DNA of 6,910 bases from TMED23 sp913054205 (GTDB lineage Bacteria > Pseudomonadota > Alphaproteobacteria > Rhodospirillales > UBA2165): the NCBI GenBank assembly GCA_046582495.1, contig JAYGEG010000025.1, forward strand, positions 1 to 6,910. The letters run 5' to 3'. Both the position numbers and the translations under genes were made by a program. The stretch's first letter is position 1, and each line of letters starts with the position of its first letter. The notes under the pieces were generated by a model. It worked only from the letters and a program-made list of their open reading frames with translations, was not told where the DNA came from and made no database searches. Positions 1 through 6,237 of the stretch are shown here, in pieces.

Positions 1-135
1 GCTGATGAGTTTCAACGTCGCCGGCTCCATGAAAACCGATCCCTTTGCCGTTGCGGTACGATCGGTTGAGTCTTTGTCTGAAACATCGACCATGATCGCG
101 TTGTCGTTTGCATCTATGTGAGTGAGGTCATTCAT
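1..135 (-). CDS. moaC: MoaC, cyclic pyranopterin monophosphate synthase (N-terminal fragment)
   Basis: The first 45 codons are visible and the gene runs off the left edge. MoaC acts in the cytoplasm with MoaA to turn GTP into cyclic pyranopterin monophosphate, the first intermediate of molybdenum cofactor. The visible protein starts MNDLTHID, continues with MVDVSDK, and has ATAKGSVFM and PATLKLI further on. This is the conserved MoaC N-terminus (LTHxD, then MVDVSxK, then a TAxG-V-M strand). The catalytic lysine and aspartate lie beyond the window. The ATG sits 2 nt after the trpC stop codon with no strong ribosome binding site of its own, so it is probably translated by coupling to trpC. The trpC-moaC order is common in Alphaproteobacteria, where moeA often follows. 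The identification rests on the N-terminus and the neighbourhood. Confidence 0.9.
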   Translation of the reverse strand, partial: MNDLTHIDANDNAIMVDVSDKDSTDRTATAKGSVFMEPATLKLIS

Positions 136-137
136 GA

Positions 138-956
138 TTAGGCGCTCGCTGACTTTAAGAGGGGTTCTTTACCGAGTAAACGCCGAGTCGCGGCTTCGAC
201 ATCCTGTTCGCGCATTAAGGATTCGCCGACCAAAAAGCAGCCAACTCCGGCATTGCTCATGCGTTGGAGGTCAGCATTTGTATAGAGGCCAGACTCGCTG
301 ACAATTAAAGCATCTTCGCCGGCCATCGGGACAAGCGCTTCGGTTGTCGCCAAATCTACCTCAAGTGTTTTGAGGTTTCTATTGTTGAGGCCGAGCAGGG
401 AAGGAGAGAGCTTCAAGGCGCGCTCCATTTCTTCGGCGTTATGAACTTCGATCAAAGAATCCATGCCGAGATCACCCGCGGCGGCTTTGAGATCAGCCGC
501 TTCGCTGTCGTCGAGGCAGGCCATGATCAACAAGATGCAATCGGCTCCAATCGCGCGGGCCTCAACAATTTGATAGGGATCGAGCATAAAATCTTTGCGA
601 ATGGCAGGCAGGTCAACGGCAGCCCGGGCTTGCTCGAGAAAGGCATCGGCACCTTGAAAATAGGGCTTATCGGTTAGGACCGAGATGCAGGTTGCGCCGC
701 CATTCTTATAGGCTTTTGCGAGGCTCGCTGGATCAAAGTCCTCGCGGATGAGACCTTTCGAGGGGGATGCCTTTTTTATTTCAGCAATGAGACCAAAATC
801 ACCGGAATTGCGGGCGTTTATAAGAGCTGTGATAAATCCGCGCGGCGCTACATTTTGCTGAGCTGTGGCCAGCAAAGAGGCTTCCGAAACAGCGTATTTT
901 TGCTTTTGGATGTGATCGCGTTTTTTGCCGCAAATTTCGACAAGGACATCGCTCAA
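138..956 (-). CDS. trpC: Indole-3-glycerol phosphate synthase TrpC
   Basis: This cytoplasmic TIM-barrel enzyme converts 1-(2-carboxyphenylamino)-1-deoxyribulose 5-phosphate to indole-3-glycerol phosphate, the fourth step of tryptophan synthesis. The 272 residues match the usual length of a monofunctional enzyme (about 260-270); no TrpF domain is fused. Expected active-site elements appear in order: IAEIKKASPSKG (57-68, catalytic Glu59 and Lys61), IRKDFM (119-124, general acid Lys121), IEVH (169-172, Glu170), GLNNRNL (189-195), SESG (220-223) and the phosphate-binding VGES (243-246). The start is TTG at 956, overlapping the trpD stop as TTGA. GGAG lies 7 nt upstream, and the protein begins MSDVLVEI as family members do. 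The nearest ATG is out of frame and the next in-frame Met is residue 124. The overlap implies coupled translation with trpD. Confidence 0.97.
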   Translation of the reverse strand: MSDVLVEICGKKRDHIQKQKYAVSEASLLATAQQNVAPRGFITALINARNSGDFGLIAEIKKASPSKGLIREDFDPASLAKAYKNGGATCISVLTDKPYFQGADAFLEQARAAVDLPAIRKDFMLDPYQIVEARAIGADCILLIMACLDDSEAADLKAAAGDLGMDSLIEVHNAEEMERALKLSPSLLGLNNRNLKTLEVDLATTEALVPMAGEDALIVSESGLYTNADLQRMSNAGVGCFLVGESLMREQDVEAATRRLLGKEPLLKSASA

Positions 957-1999
957 GCGTTTTCTCCATCTTCACCGGAATTCGTGATCTCAACGAGTTT
1001 GGCGAGAGTGTTTTTGGCTTTGCCGGCATCTATGGCTTCAACTGCGAGTTCTACACCCTCTTTCAAATTACCAACTTTATCGGCAACAAGTAGAGCTGCT
1101 GCCGCATTAAAACAAACAACATCTCGGTAGGCTGACGGCTCTCCATCGAGCATGACATGGATCGCACCTGCATTGTAGGCTGCGTCGCCGCCTTTAAGAT
1201 CTTCAAAGTTAGCAATTGGCAAACCGGCATCTTCCGGGCCGACTTCAAAGTTCGTGACCTTGCCGTCTTTAAGTTCTGAAACAAAAGAGGGGCCCGTCGT
1301 TGTTAGTTCATCGGTGCCGTCAGAGCCATGCATGACCCAAGCCCGTTCACTTCCTAATTGGCCGAGGGTTTGAGCGATCGGTTCAACCCATTCTTTAGCA
1401 TACACACCGGTAAGCTGGCGTTTAACACCTGACGGATTGCAGATTGGGCCAAGCAGATTAAAAACTGTTCGCGTTGCTAATTCTACGCGCGGGCCTGCGA
1501 CATGGCGCATGGCGCTGTGGTGGCGAGGGGCCATGAGGAAGCCGATGCCGGCTTCCCAAATTGATTTTTTTACAAGTTCGAAATCCGCGTCATTGTTCAC
1601 GCCCAAGGCCGCCAACGTGTCAGCTGCGCCAGATTTGGAGGAGAGCGCCCGGTTTCCATGTTTGGCGACTGGCACGCCGCAAGCGGCAACCACAATTGCA
1701 GCGCCGGTTGAGATATTATAGGTGCCGGAACCATCGCCGCCCGTGCCGACAACATCAATGGCGTTTTCAGGTGCCTCAACATAAACCGCTTTTGCGCGCA
1801 TTGCCTTGGCAGCACCGGTGATTTCATCAACCGTTTCGCCCCGAACCCGGAGCGACATCAGAAAGCCTCCGATCTGGGACGGAGTTGCATCGCCGGACAT
1901 AATAATATCAAAGGCCACCTGCGCATCCGCTTCATTAAGCGAACTGCCATCGGCCACCTTGGCGATGAAGGATTTCATGTCTGCTTTTTCGTCACTCAT
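953..1999 (-). CDS. trpD: Anthranilate phosphoribosyltransferase TrpD
   Basis: The enzyme joins anthranilate to PRPP to give phosphoribosylanthranilate, the second step of tryptophan synthesis. At 348 residues it has the normal length. Family motifs are complete: the PRPP-binding GTGGDGSGTYNIST (85-98), KHGNRALSSKSGAAD (113-127), the anthranilate-site segment HHSAMRHVAGPR (160-171) with Arg171, FNLLGPICNP (180-189), and the acidic Mg-binding pair Asp230-Glu231 in GTDELTTTG. It is not fused to TrpG, unlike the E. coli protein. The ATG at 1999 gives MSDEKADMKSFIAKV; Met8 is a possible alternative start, and neither has a strong ribosome binding site. The gene follows trpG after 43 nt and ends in TGA, whose first two bases are shared with the TTG start of trpC. 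Confidence 0.97.
   Translation of the reverse strand: MSDEKADMKSFIAKVADGSSLNEADAQVAFDIIMSGDATPSQIGGFLMSLRVRGETVDEITGAAKAMRAKAVYVEAPENAIDVVGTGGDGSGTYNISTGAAIVVAACGVPVAKHGNRALSSKSGAADTLAALGVNNDADFELVKKSIWEAGIGFLMAPRHHSAMRHVAGPRVELATRTVFNLLGPICNPSGVKRQLTGVYAKEWVEPIAQTLGQLGSERAWVMHGSDGTDELTTTGPSFVSELKDGKVTNFEVGPEDAGLPIANFEDLKGGDAAYNAGAIHVMLDGEPSAYRDVVCFNAAAALLVADKVGNLKEGVELAVEAIDAGKAKNTLAKLVEITNSGEDGENA
964..967 (-). promoter_or_regulatory. Ribosome binding site setting the TTG start of trpC
   Basis: GGAG on the minus strand, 7 nt before the TTG at 956-954. It lies inside the last codons of trpD. Because the nearest ATG (949-947) is out of frame and no in-frame ATG occurs before codon 124, this site supports TTG as the true start. 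Confidence 0.65.
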
Positions 2000-2022
2000 T
2001 TATAGATTTTTCCAAAATTCTG

Positions 2023-2040
2023 TGCGTATTCCTGCGTATT
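2023..2040. repeat. Two copies of TGCGTATT, 10 bp apart, in the trpG-trpD gap
   Basis: TGCGTATT occurs at 2023-2030 and again at 2033-2040, separated by CC, within the 43-nt gap between trpG and trpD. The repeat is exact but very short. It may be chance; I see no hairpin or known regulatory motif associated with it. Confidence 0.35.
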
Positions 2041-2042
2041 TG

Positions 2043-2612
2043 TTAATGAACCTGATTTACAAAGTTTTGTAGCAAGCGGTGGCCATGTTCCGAAGCTATA
2101 CTTTCCGGATGAAACTGAACGCCCGATATAGCATGTTCTTTATGCGCAATCGCCATTATAACGCCGTCTTCAGTTTTTGCAGTAATTTCAATATCTTCAG
2201 GCCAGTTATTAGGCTCTAACATTAGAGAATGATAACGCGTCGCTTCAAAATTCTCGGGCAGATCAACGAATATCCCGGTGCCAACGTGGCTAATTTTGCT
2301 TAATTTACCGTGCATGGGGAGCGGGGAGCGTACAACTTTCGCTCCAAAAACCTGTCCGATCGTCTGATAACCAAGACAGACACCAAAAATTGGCATTTTG
2401 CCGGCAGCTTTTTCGACCAATTCCAGGCAAATGCCGGCTTTATCAGGATCGCAGGGGCCTGGCGAAATGATAATCGCCTCTGGATTCAATGCCAGCGCAT
2501 CATCTGCTGAAAGTGCATCGTTGCGACGCACTTCAACTTCGACACCGATTTCGCTTAAATAGTGCCAAAGATTGTAGGTGAAGCTGTCGTAATTATCGAT
2601 CAATAAGAACAT
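2043..2612 (-). CDS. trpG: Anthranilate synthase glutamine amidotransferase subunit TrpG
   Basis: This class I glutamine amidotransferase releases ammonia from glutamine for TrpE to make anthranilate from chorismate. The chosen ATG at 2612 gives MFLLIDNYDSFTYNL, the standard TrpG/PabA start, and 189 residues. The frame stays open up to 2690, but the extra 26 residues match nothing in the family. The catalytic triad is present: Cys79 in GVCLGYQ, and His168 and Glu170 in FHPE. SPGPCDP (50-56) forms the oxyanion region and HGK is at 101-103. Residue 82 is Tyr where most relatives have His (GHQ). The ribosome binding site is weak. As first gene of trpGDC it is most likely TrpG, though such proteins can also serve PabB in folate synthesis. 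trpE is not adjacent. Confidence 0.94.
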   Translation of the reverse strand: MFLLIDNYDSFTYNLWHYLSEIGVEVEVRRNDALSADDALALNPEAIIISPGPCDPDKAGICLELVEKAAGKMPIFGVCLGYQTIGQVFGAKVVRSPLPMHGKLSKISHVGTGIFVDLPENFEATRYHSLMLEPNNWPEDIEITAKTEDGVIMAIAHKEHAISGVQFHPESIASEHGHRLLQNFVNQVH

Positions 2613-2657
2613 ATCAAAAATCAGTAAATGCCTGAATCCAACTGCTAATTTTGGCGC

Positions 2658-2686
2658 ACAATGCAAGCAGAGACGAAAAACGTCAA
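2658..2686 (-). promoter_or_regulatory. Candidate promoter of the trpGDC-moaC operon
   Basis: On the minus strand TTGACG (2686-2681) is followed after 17 bp by CATTGT (2663-2658), placing a start near 2651 and a leader of about 40 nt before trpG. The -35 is good and the -10 is poor (3 of 6 consensus bases). A short inverted repeat, GACG-AAAAA-CGTC (2672-2684, plus strand), overlaps the -35 and could be an operator or chance. The leader has no Trp-rich peptide and no room for an attenuator. Confidence 0.35.
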
Positions 2687-2713
2687 GCAAATCAACGTTG
2701 ACAAAATTACTGT

Positions 2714-2744
2714 TTGACCTTCCAGAGACTGGAAGGTGTATACC
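2714..2744 (+). promoter_or_regulatory. CueR-type copper-responsive promoter and operator of the copper ATPase operon
   Basis: The -35 TTGACC (2714-2719) and -10 TATACC (2739-2744) are separated by 19 bp, the over-long spacing characteristic of promoters activated by MerR-family regulators. The spacer contains a perfect 9-bp inverted repeat: ACCTTCCAG (2717-2725), AGA, then CTGGAAGGT (2729-2737). This closely resembles the E. coli copA operator (ACCTTCC...GGAAGGT). Transcription should begin near 2751, about 43 nt before the ATPase start. The CueR encoded at 5125 is the obvious ligand, so ATPase and regulator would be induced together by Cu(+). Confidence 0.93.
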
Positions 2745-2748
2745 TATG

Positions 2749-2766
2749 CTTCTATGTTACTAGAAG
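2749..2766 (+). repeat. Small inverted repeat at the start of the copper ATPase leader
   Basis: CTTCTA (2749-2754), spacer TGTTAC, then TAGAAG (2761-2766) form an exact 6-bp inverted repeat just downstream of the -10. It could fold as a weak 5' hairpin in the mRNA. Its right arm, CTAGAAGGTT, also resembles one half of the CueR operator. Whether it does anything is unknown. Confidence 0.4.
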
Positions 2767-2793
2767 GTTAGACAACAAATAGAGCGTAAATGA

Positions 2794-5091
2794 ATGAATG
2801 AGTTATCTGAAAAGCCAGTATTAGACCCAGTTTGCGGCATGACTGTCGATATTATCAAAAAAGCCGATAGTGCCTATGAATATCAACAGGAAACCTATCA
2901 TTTCTGTTCCTCTGGTTGCCGTACCAAATTTGTGGGCGATCCGGAGAAATATCTCAATCCTAGTGAACAAGACGCAGGTGATCCCGAGGCGATTTACACC
3001 TGCCCGATGGACCCAGAAATAGAACAGCTTGGCCCGGGTGCTTGTCCGATCTGCGGTATGGCGCTGGAGCCAAAAGATCCCATCGCCGCCATTTTAGAAA
3101 CCGAAAATCCTGAACTTGATGACATGAGGCGTCGTTTCAGGGTGACTGGCGCTTTAGCCCTGGCAACGTTGATCTTGGCAATGGGCGAAATGATACCGGG
3201 TGATCCGATTGGCAAGGTGATTCCGCTAAACATTAATATATGGACGCAATTTGTACTCGCAACACCCGCCGTTCTTTGGGGCGGCAAGCCGTTTTTCGAG
3301 CGTGCCTGGTCTTCGATTGTCAGCCGCAATTTTAATATGTTCACCTTGATTGGCATCGGTGTTGGTGTTGCCTATCTTTATAGCGTCTTTGCAACTTTGT
3401 TCCCGGGACTGTTTCCGGCAGAATTCAGGCATTCTAGCGGTAGCATTGCGGTGTATTTCGAAGCCGCTGCTGTGATCACTGCTTTAGTGCAATTGGGCCA
3501 AGTGATGGAGTTGAAAGCACGCGCCGAGACCGGAAGCGCAATCCGGGGGTTGCTTGACCTTTCACCCAAGACCGCTTTTCGAGTCGAGGATGGTAGGGAA
3601 GATACGGAAATAGCCCTCGAAGACGTTCAAGTCGGTGATTTACTCCGCGTAAAACCTGGCGCTTCTATTCCAGTGGATGGTCAAGTTGTAGACGGTAACA
3701 GTTTTGTCGATGAATCGATGATTACTGGGGAACCTGTTCCAGCCACCAAACAACCGGGAGACAAAGTAACCGGAGCAACAGTTAACCAAAAAGGAAGTTT
3801 GATCATTCGGGCCGAGCATGTCGGATCGGAAACGTTGCTCTCTCAGATTGTCAGCATGGTGGGTGAGGCTCAGCGTAGTCGCGCGCCGGTGCAGCGCGTG
3901 GCCGACAGGGTGTCTGGCTATTTCGTGCCGGCTGTTGTTGGCGCGGCGGTTCTGACTTTTATTGTGTGGTCGATCTTTGGCCCAGAGCCTGCTTTTGCTT
4001 TTGCACTCGTCAATGCGGTGGCGGTGCTCATCATAGCCTGTCCCTGTGCGCTTGGGTTGGCGACGCCGATGTCGATCATGGTGGGTATGGGCAAGGGTGC
4101 CCAACTTGGCGTGCTGATCAAAGATGCGCAAGCGCTCGAGCAGATGGAGCGCGTTGATACGTTGATTGTAGATAAAACCGGCACACTGACGGAAGGAAAA
4201 CCAAAGCTAACGGCGATCTATCCGGTTTCTGAATTTGATGAGGAGACGCTCCTTGAATATGTGGCCTCTCTTGAGCAATCGAGTGAGCATCCGCTTGCCG
4301 CTGCGATTGTACGAGGAGCCAAGCAGAGAAATATCGGATTGCAGGAGGTAATGGATTTCCAATCGACAACGGGTCAGGGTGTGAGTGGTATCGTTAACGG
4401 GAAAACCGTTTCCATTGGCAACCACTTAACAGATTTTGGTGAACTCAACGCCTCGGCCATGGAGGCGCAAAAAATGGGAAGTACTGTTGTAGCCGTTTCG
4501 ATTGATAAGCATTTTGCCGGCCTACTTATCATTGCAGATCCGATCAAGGAAACATCTCCGGGGGCGATTGCGGCTCTCGAAGCCAGTGGGATTGAAGTCA
4601 TCATGGCAACCGGTGATGCGTTGGCAACTGCCCAAGCCGTGGCGCAGGAACTCGGTATCAAAGAAGTGCGGGCAGGCGTTTTGCCGCAGGATAAAAATGA
4701 ATTGGTAAAGGCCTATCAAGCTCAAGGCCGCATCGTTGCAATGGCCGGAGATGGAGTAAATGACGCGCCCGCACTTGCGCAGGCCAATGTTGGTATCGCC
4801 ATGGGAACCGGAACCGACATAGCCATGCAAAGCGCTGAAGTGACACTGGTTAAAGGTGATTTACGAGGTGTTTTGCGGGCCAGAAATCTCAGTAAAATAA
4901 CCATGCGGAACATCCGACAAAATCTATTTTTCGCTTTTGTTTACAACACAATAGGGGTCCCGATAGCGGCCGGAGTTTTGTTCCCCTTCTTTGGCATTTT
5001 GTTGAGCCCGATAATCGCCAGTGCGGCGATGAGTTTAAGTTCGGTTTCTGTGATCGTGAACGCTTTGCGGCTTCGGCAATCTTCAATTTAG
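2794..5091 (+). CDS. copA: Cu(+)-exporting P1B-type ATPase with YHS and CxxCGM N-terminal domains
   Basis: This inner-membrane pump uses ATP to export cytoplasmic Cu(+) (and probably Ag(+)). In the 765 residues an N-terminal YHS domain (about 9-56; Cys14, Cys38, Cys42) is followed by a heavy-metal-binding module (68-93; YTCPMDP, then CPICGM with Cys84 and Cys87). Membrane helices begin near 116. TGEP (311-314) is the actuator loop, CPC (416-418) the transport site, DKTGT (460-464) the phosphorylation site at Asp460, SEHP (497-500) the nucleotide-binding motif and GDGVND (652-657) the hinge. Tyr717-Asn718 and MSLSS (746-750) in the last helices are the Cu(+)-type (P1B-1) signature. No GMxCxxC HMA domain is present. 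The start at 2794 sits in staggered ATGs (2790, 2794, 2798); only this one opens the long frame. It is transcribed with cueR, 33 nt downstream. Confidence 0.96.
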   Translation: MNELSEKPVLDPVCGMTVDIIKKADSAYEYQQETYHFCSSGCRTKFVGDPEKYLNPSEQDAGDPEAIYTCPMDPEIEQLGPGACPICGMALEPKDPIAAILETENPELDDMRRRFRVTGALALATLILAMGEMIPGDPIGKVIPLNINIWTQFVLATPAVLWGGKPFFERAWSSIVSRNFNMFTLIGIGVGVAYLYSVFATLFPGLFPAEFRHSSGSIAVYFEAAAVITALVQLGQVMELKARAETGSAIRGLLDLSPKTAFRVEDGREDTEIALEDVQVGDLLRVKPGASIPVDGQVVDGNSFVDESMITGEPVPATKQPGDKVTGATVNQKGSLIIRAEHVGSETLLSQIVSMVGEAQRSRAPVQRVADRVSGYFVPAVVGAAVLTFIVWSIFGPEPAFAFALVNAVAVLIIACPCALGLATPMSIMVGMGKGAQLGVLIKDAQALEQMERVDTLIVDKTGTLTEGKPKLTAIYPVSEFDEETLLEYVASLEQSSEHPLAAAIVRGAKQRNIGLQEVMDFQSTTGQGVSGIVNGKTVSIGNHLTDFGELNASAMEAQKMGSTVVAVSIDKHFAGLLIIADPIKETSPGAIAALEASGIEVIMATGDALATAQAVAQELGIKEVRAGVLPQDKNELVKAYQAQGRIVAMAGDGVNDAPALAQANVGIAMGTGTDIAMQSAEVTLVKGDLRGVLRARNLSKITMRNIRQNLFFAFVYNTIGVPIAAGVLFPFFGILLSPIIASAAMSLSSVSVIVNALRLRQSSI

Positions 5092-5113
5092 ATACTTATG
5101 CAGTTTTTTTGTT

Positions 5114-5117
5114 AGGA
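5114..5117 (+). promoter_or_regulatory. Ribosome binding site of cueR
   Basis: AGGA lies 7 nt before the ATG at 5125, in the 33-nt gap after the ATPase stop. No separate promoter is evident in that gap, which supports co-transcription with the ATPase. A run of seven T's (5104-5110) precedes it but has no stem upstream, so it is not a terminator. Confidence 0.6.
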
Positions 5118-5124
5118 TAACGTA

Positions 5125-5526
5125 ATGAATATAGGGCAAGCATCAGAGTTAAGTGGCATACCTTCAAAGACCATCCGTTACTATGAAAGTATCGGATTGA
5201 TTCCAGCGCCAGCTCGAACGGATAGCGGCTATCGCGATTACAGCAACCCGGAAATTGAAACCATGCGATTTATACAGCGCGCCCGAAATCTGGGCTTCGC
5301 GATTAAAGACGTTTGCGAGTTGCTCGATCTATGGCACGACCATAATCGAACCAGTGCGCAGGTGAAGTCTTTGACCCAGCGTCACATCGCCGAAATTGAA
5401 AGTAAGGTCAAAGAACTCGAAAGCATGCGCAATACATTGGCCATGCTGTCGGAAAAATGTCATGGCAATGATCGGCCCGAATGCCCCATCTTGGAAGATC
5501 TCGCCTCTCTCAATTTCGGTAATTGA
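5125..5526 (+). CDS. cueR: CueR, MerR-family Cu(+)-responsive transcriptional activator
   Basis: A 133-residue cytoplasmic regulator that senses Cu(+)/Ag(+)/Au(+) and activates promoters with 19-bp spacing. The N-terminal winged helix (MNIGQASELSGIPSKTIRYY, then ESIGL and GYRDY) binds DNA, and a dimerisation helix runs from about 77 to 110. The metal site is KCHGNDRPEC: Cys112 and Cys120 fall at the same numbers as the two Cu-binding cysteines of E. coli CueR. Ser77, the residue linked to selectivity for monovalent ions, is also kept. Length matches the family. Unlike E. coli, where cueR is divergent from copA, here it lies downstream of its target, so the operator at 2714-2744 should create positive autoregulation. 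Its last 84 bp recur in diverged form at 6154-6237. Confidence 0.96.
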   Translation: MNIGQASELSGIPSKTIRYYESIGLIPAPARTDSGYRDYSNPEIETMRFIQRARNLGFAIKDVCELLDLWHDHNRTSAQVKSLTQRHIAEIESKVKELESMRNTLAMLSEKCHGNDRPECPILEDLASLNFGN

Positions 5527-5528
5527 CC
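5443..5528 (+). repeat. 3' end of cueR, first copy of a dispersed direct repeat
   Basis: The segment from codon 107 of cueR through its stop plus CC matches 6154-6239. Within the 84 coding bases I count 73 identical positions with no gaps. The copies are 711 bp apart in the same orientation and flank the interrupted TPR gene. Confidence 0.9.
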
Positions 5529-5579
5529 GGTTGAAATGGCAGCCAAAAGTGGACGTTAAACAACAAATTGCGTTCGTAT

Positions 5580-5609
5580 GGTGTATGCTTACCTAACCAG
5601 GTACGCACC
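5580..5609 (+). other. Imperfect hairpin in the cueR-TPR intergenic region
   Basis: TACCT (5590-5594), loop AACC, AGGTA (5599-5603) form a 5-bp stem, with outer GGTG (5580-5583) and CACC (5606-5609) able to pair around an asymmetric internal loop. No T-run follows, so it is not a standard intrinsic terminator. It is the only notable structure I see in the 187-bp gap between cueR and the TPR gene. Confidence 0.3.
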
Positions 5610-5703
5610 GAGAAAACGCGACCGTGCAGCGGGTATGTATTATGCTTCATAAAGCGACCATATAGCTGCCTGATATTTTCCTTTTATCGCTCGAACGTTA
5701 AAT

Positions 5704-5708
5704 GGGAG
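5704..5708 (+). promoter_or_regulatory. Ribosome binding site of the interrupted TPR gene
   Basis: GGGAG lies 5 nt before the ATG at 5714. It overlaps an upstream in-frame ATG (5702), making 5714 the likelier start, and that start puts the signal peptide directly at the N-terminus. Confidence 0.6.
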
Positions 5709-5713
5709 TTGAT

Positions 5714-6148
5714 ATGAAATATTCCCTATTTGTGATCTCTATAATATTTGGTATTGCCCTATCTTCTGGTTCCGCATCGGCGGACTTTAAAAAGGACCGG
5801 GAAAACTGCCGGATCAATATATTTAATCCCCGCGCCAAAACTATAATTCCTGCCTGCACAAACCTCATCTTGTCAGGTCGTTTAAGCGGTTGACAACTTG
5901 CGCGACGTTATGGAATTCGAGGCTTCTCCTACCGCGTAAGCGATCAGTATGACAAGGCAATTCAGGACTTCGATCAAGCCCTTCGGTTGATGCCGGATTC
6001 CTACCAATATCATGCGGGAAGAGGGCAGTCCTACGAGGCTCTCGGTAAACTTGATCAGGCTTGTAGAGATTACAAAAAATCATATGATCTTGGATTACGT
6101 TCAGACTGGTTTATCAAAATACTTCGGAAACATAATATGCTGCCTTAA
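5714..6148 (+). pseudogene. Exported TPR-repeat protein gene interrupted by an in-frame TGA
   Basis: Read through, the frame encodes 144 codons. It has a signal peptide (MKYSLFVISIIFGIALSSGS, likely cleaved after Ala23 in SASA-D), a short segment with Cys32 and Cys48 that could form a disulphide, and two TPR-like helical hairpins (about 62-95, with YDKAIQDFDQALRLMPD, and 96-128, with YEALGKLDQACRDYKKSYDLG). It ends in TAA at 6146. Codon 60 (5891-5893) is TGA. The frame is the same on both sides, so this is a point nonsense change (one base from CGA, GGA, AGA or TGG), not a frameshift. As it stands only a 59-residue N-terminal piece would be made. Related exported TPR proteins are common in Alphaproteobacteria, with no defined function that I can assign. 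It could be a recent pseudogene or a base-call error near the contig end. Confidence 0.8.
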
Positions 6149-6153
6149 CTGAT

Positions 6154-6237
6154 ATGCTGTCGGAAAAATGTCATGGCGATGATCGGTCCGAATGCCCAGT
6201 CTTGGAAGATCTCGCATCGCTTAATACTGGTAAATGA
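6154..6237 (+). pseudogene. Diverged duplicate of the cueR 3' end (copper-binding loop remnant)
   Basis: Twenty-seven codons and a TGA match cueR codons 107-133 without gaps. The encoded piece begins MLSEKCHGDDRSECPVLEDL, keeping both copper-ligand cysteines at the same spacing (equivalent to Cys112 and Cys120). Nine codons differ from cueR: four changes are silent and five alter a residue (Asn to Asp, Pro to Ser, Ile to Val, Phe to Thr, Asn to Lys). No stop or frameshift has appeared. The DNA-binding and dimerisation regions are absent, and similarity stops abruptly just before the ATG. No clear ribosome binding site precedes it, so it is most likely the tail of a second, diverged cueR whose 5' part has been lost. 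A translated 27-residue copper-binding peptide is possible but unsupported. Confidence 0.8.

Noticed and set aside
2613..2660. trp attenuator or leader peptide upstream of trpG
   Set aside because: The predicted leader is about 40 nt, with no tandem Trp codons and no competing hairpins.
2613..2690. Longer TrpG start giving 26 extra N-terminal residues
   Set aside because: TrpG proteins begin at the M-x-LLIDNYDSFTYNL motif. The extension has no family similarity and overlaps the likely promoter.
3640..4131. Long minus-strand open frame inside the copper ATPase (163 codons)
   Set aside because: It lies wholly antisense to conserved ATPase motifs, has low-complexity Arg/His-rich content and resembles no family; it is a shadow frame.
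5104..5110. Terminator between the ATPase and cueR
   Set aside because: There is a T-run but no stem before it, and cueR has only a ribosome binding site in the gap, fitting one transcript.
5580..5609. Rho-independent terminator after cueR
   Set aside because: The stem is interrupted by an uneven internal loop and no T-run follows.
5702..5713. Upstream ATG start for the TPR gene
   Set aside because: It would use up the GGGAG ribosome binding site and place four residues before the signal peptide; 5714 has ideal spacing.
5891..5893. TGA read as tryptophan or selenocysteine
   Set aside because: trpD and cueR end in TGA at their expected family lengths, so TGA is a stop here, and TPR proteins of this kind are not selenoproteins.
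6154..6237. Stand-alone small copper-binding peptide gene
   Set aside because: No ribosome binding site or promoter of its own is visible, and similarity to the cueR tail explains it as a remnant. It is kept as a possibility only in the findings.
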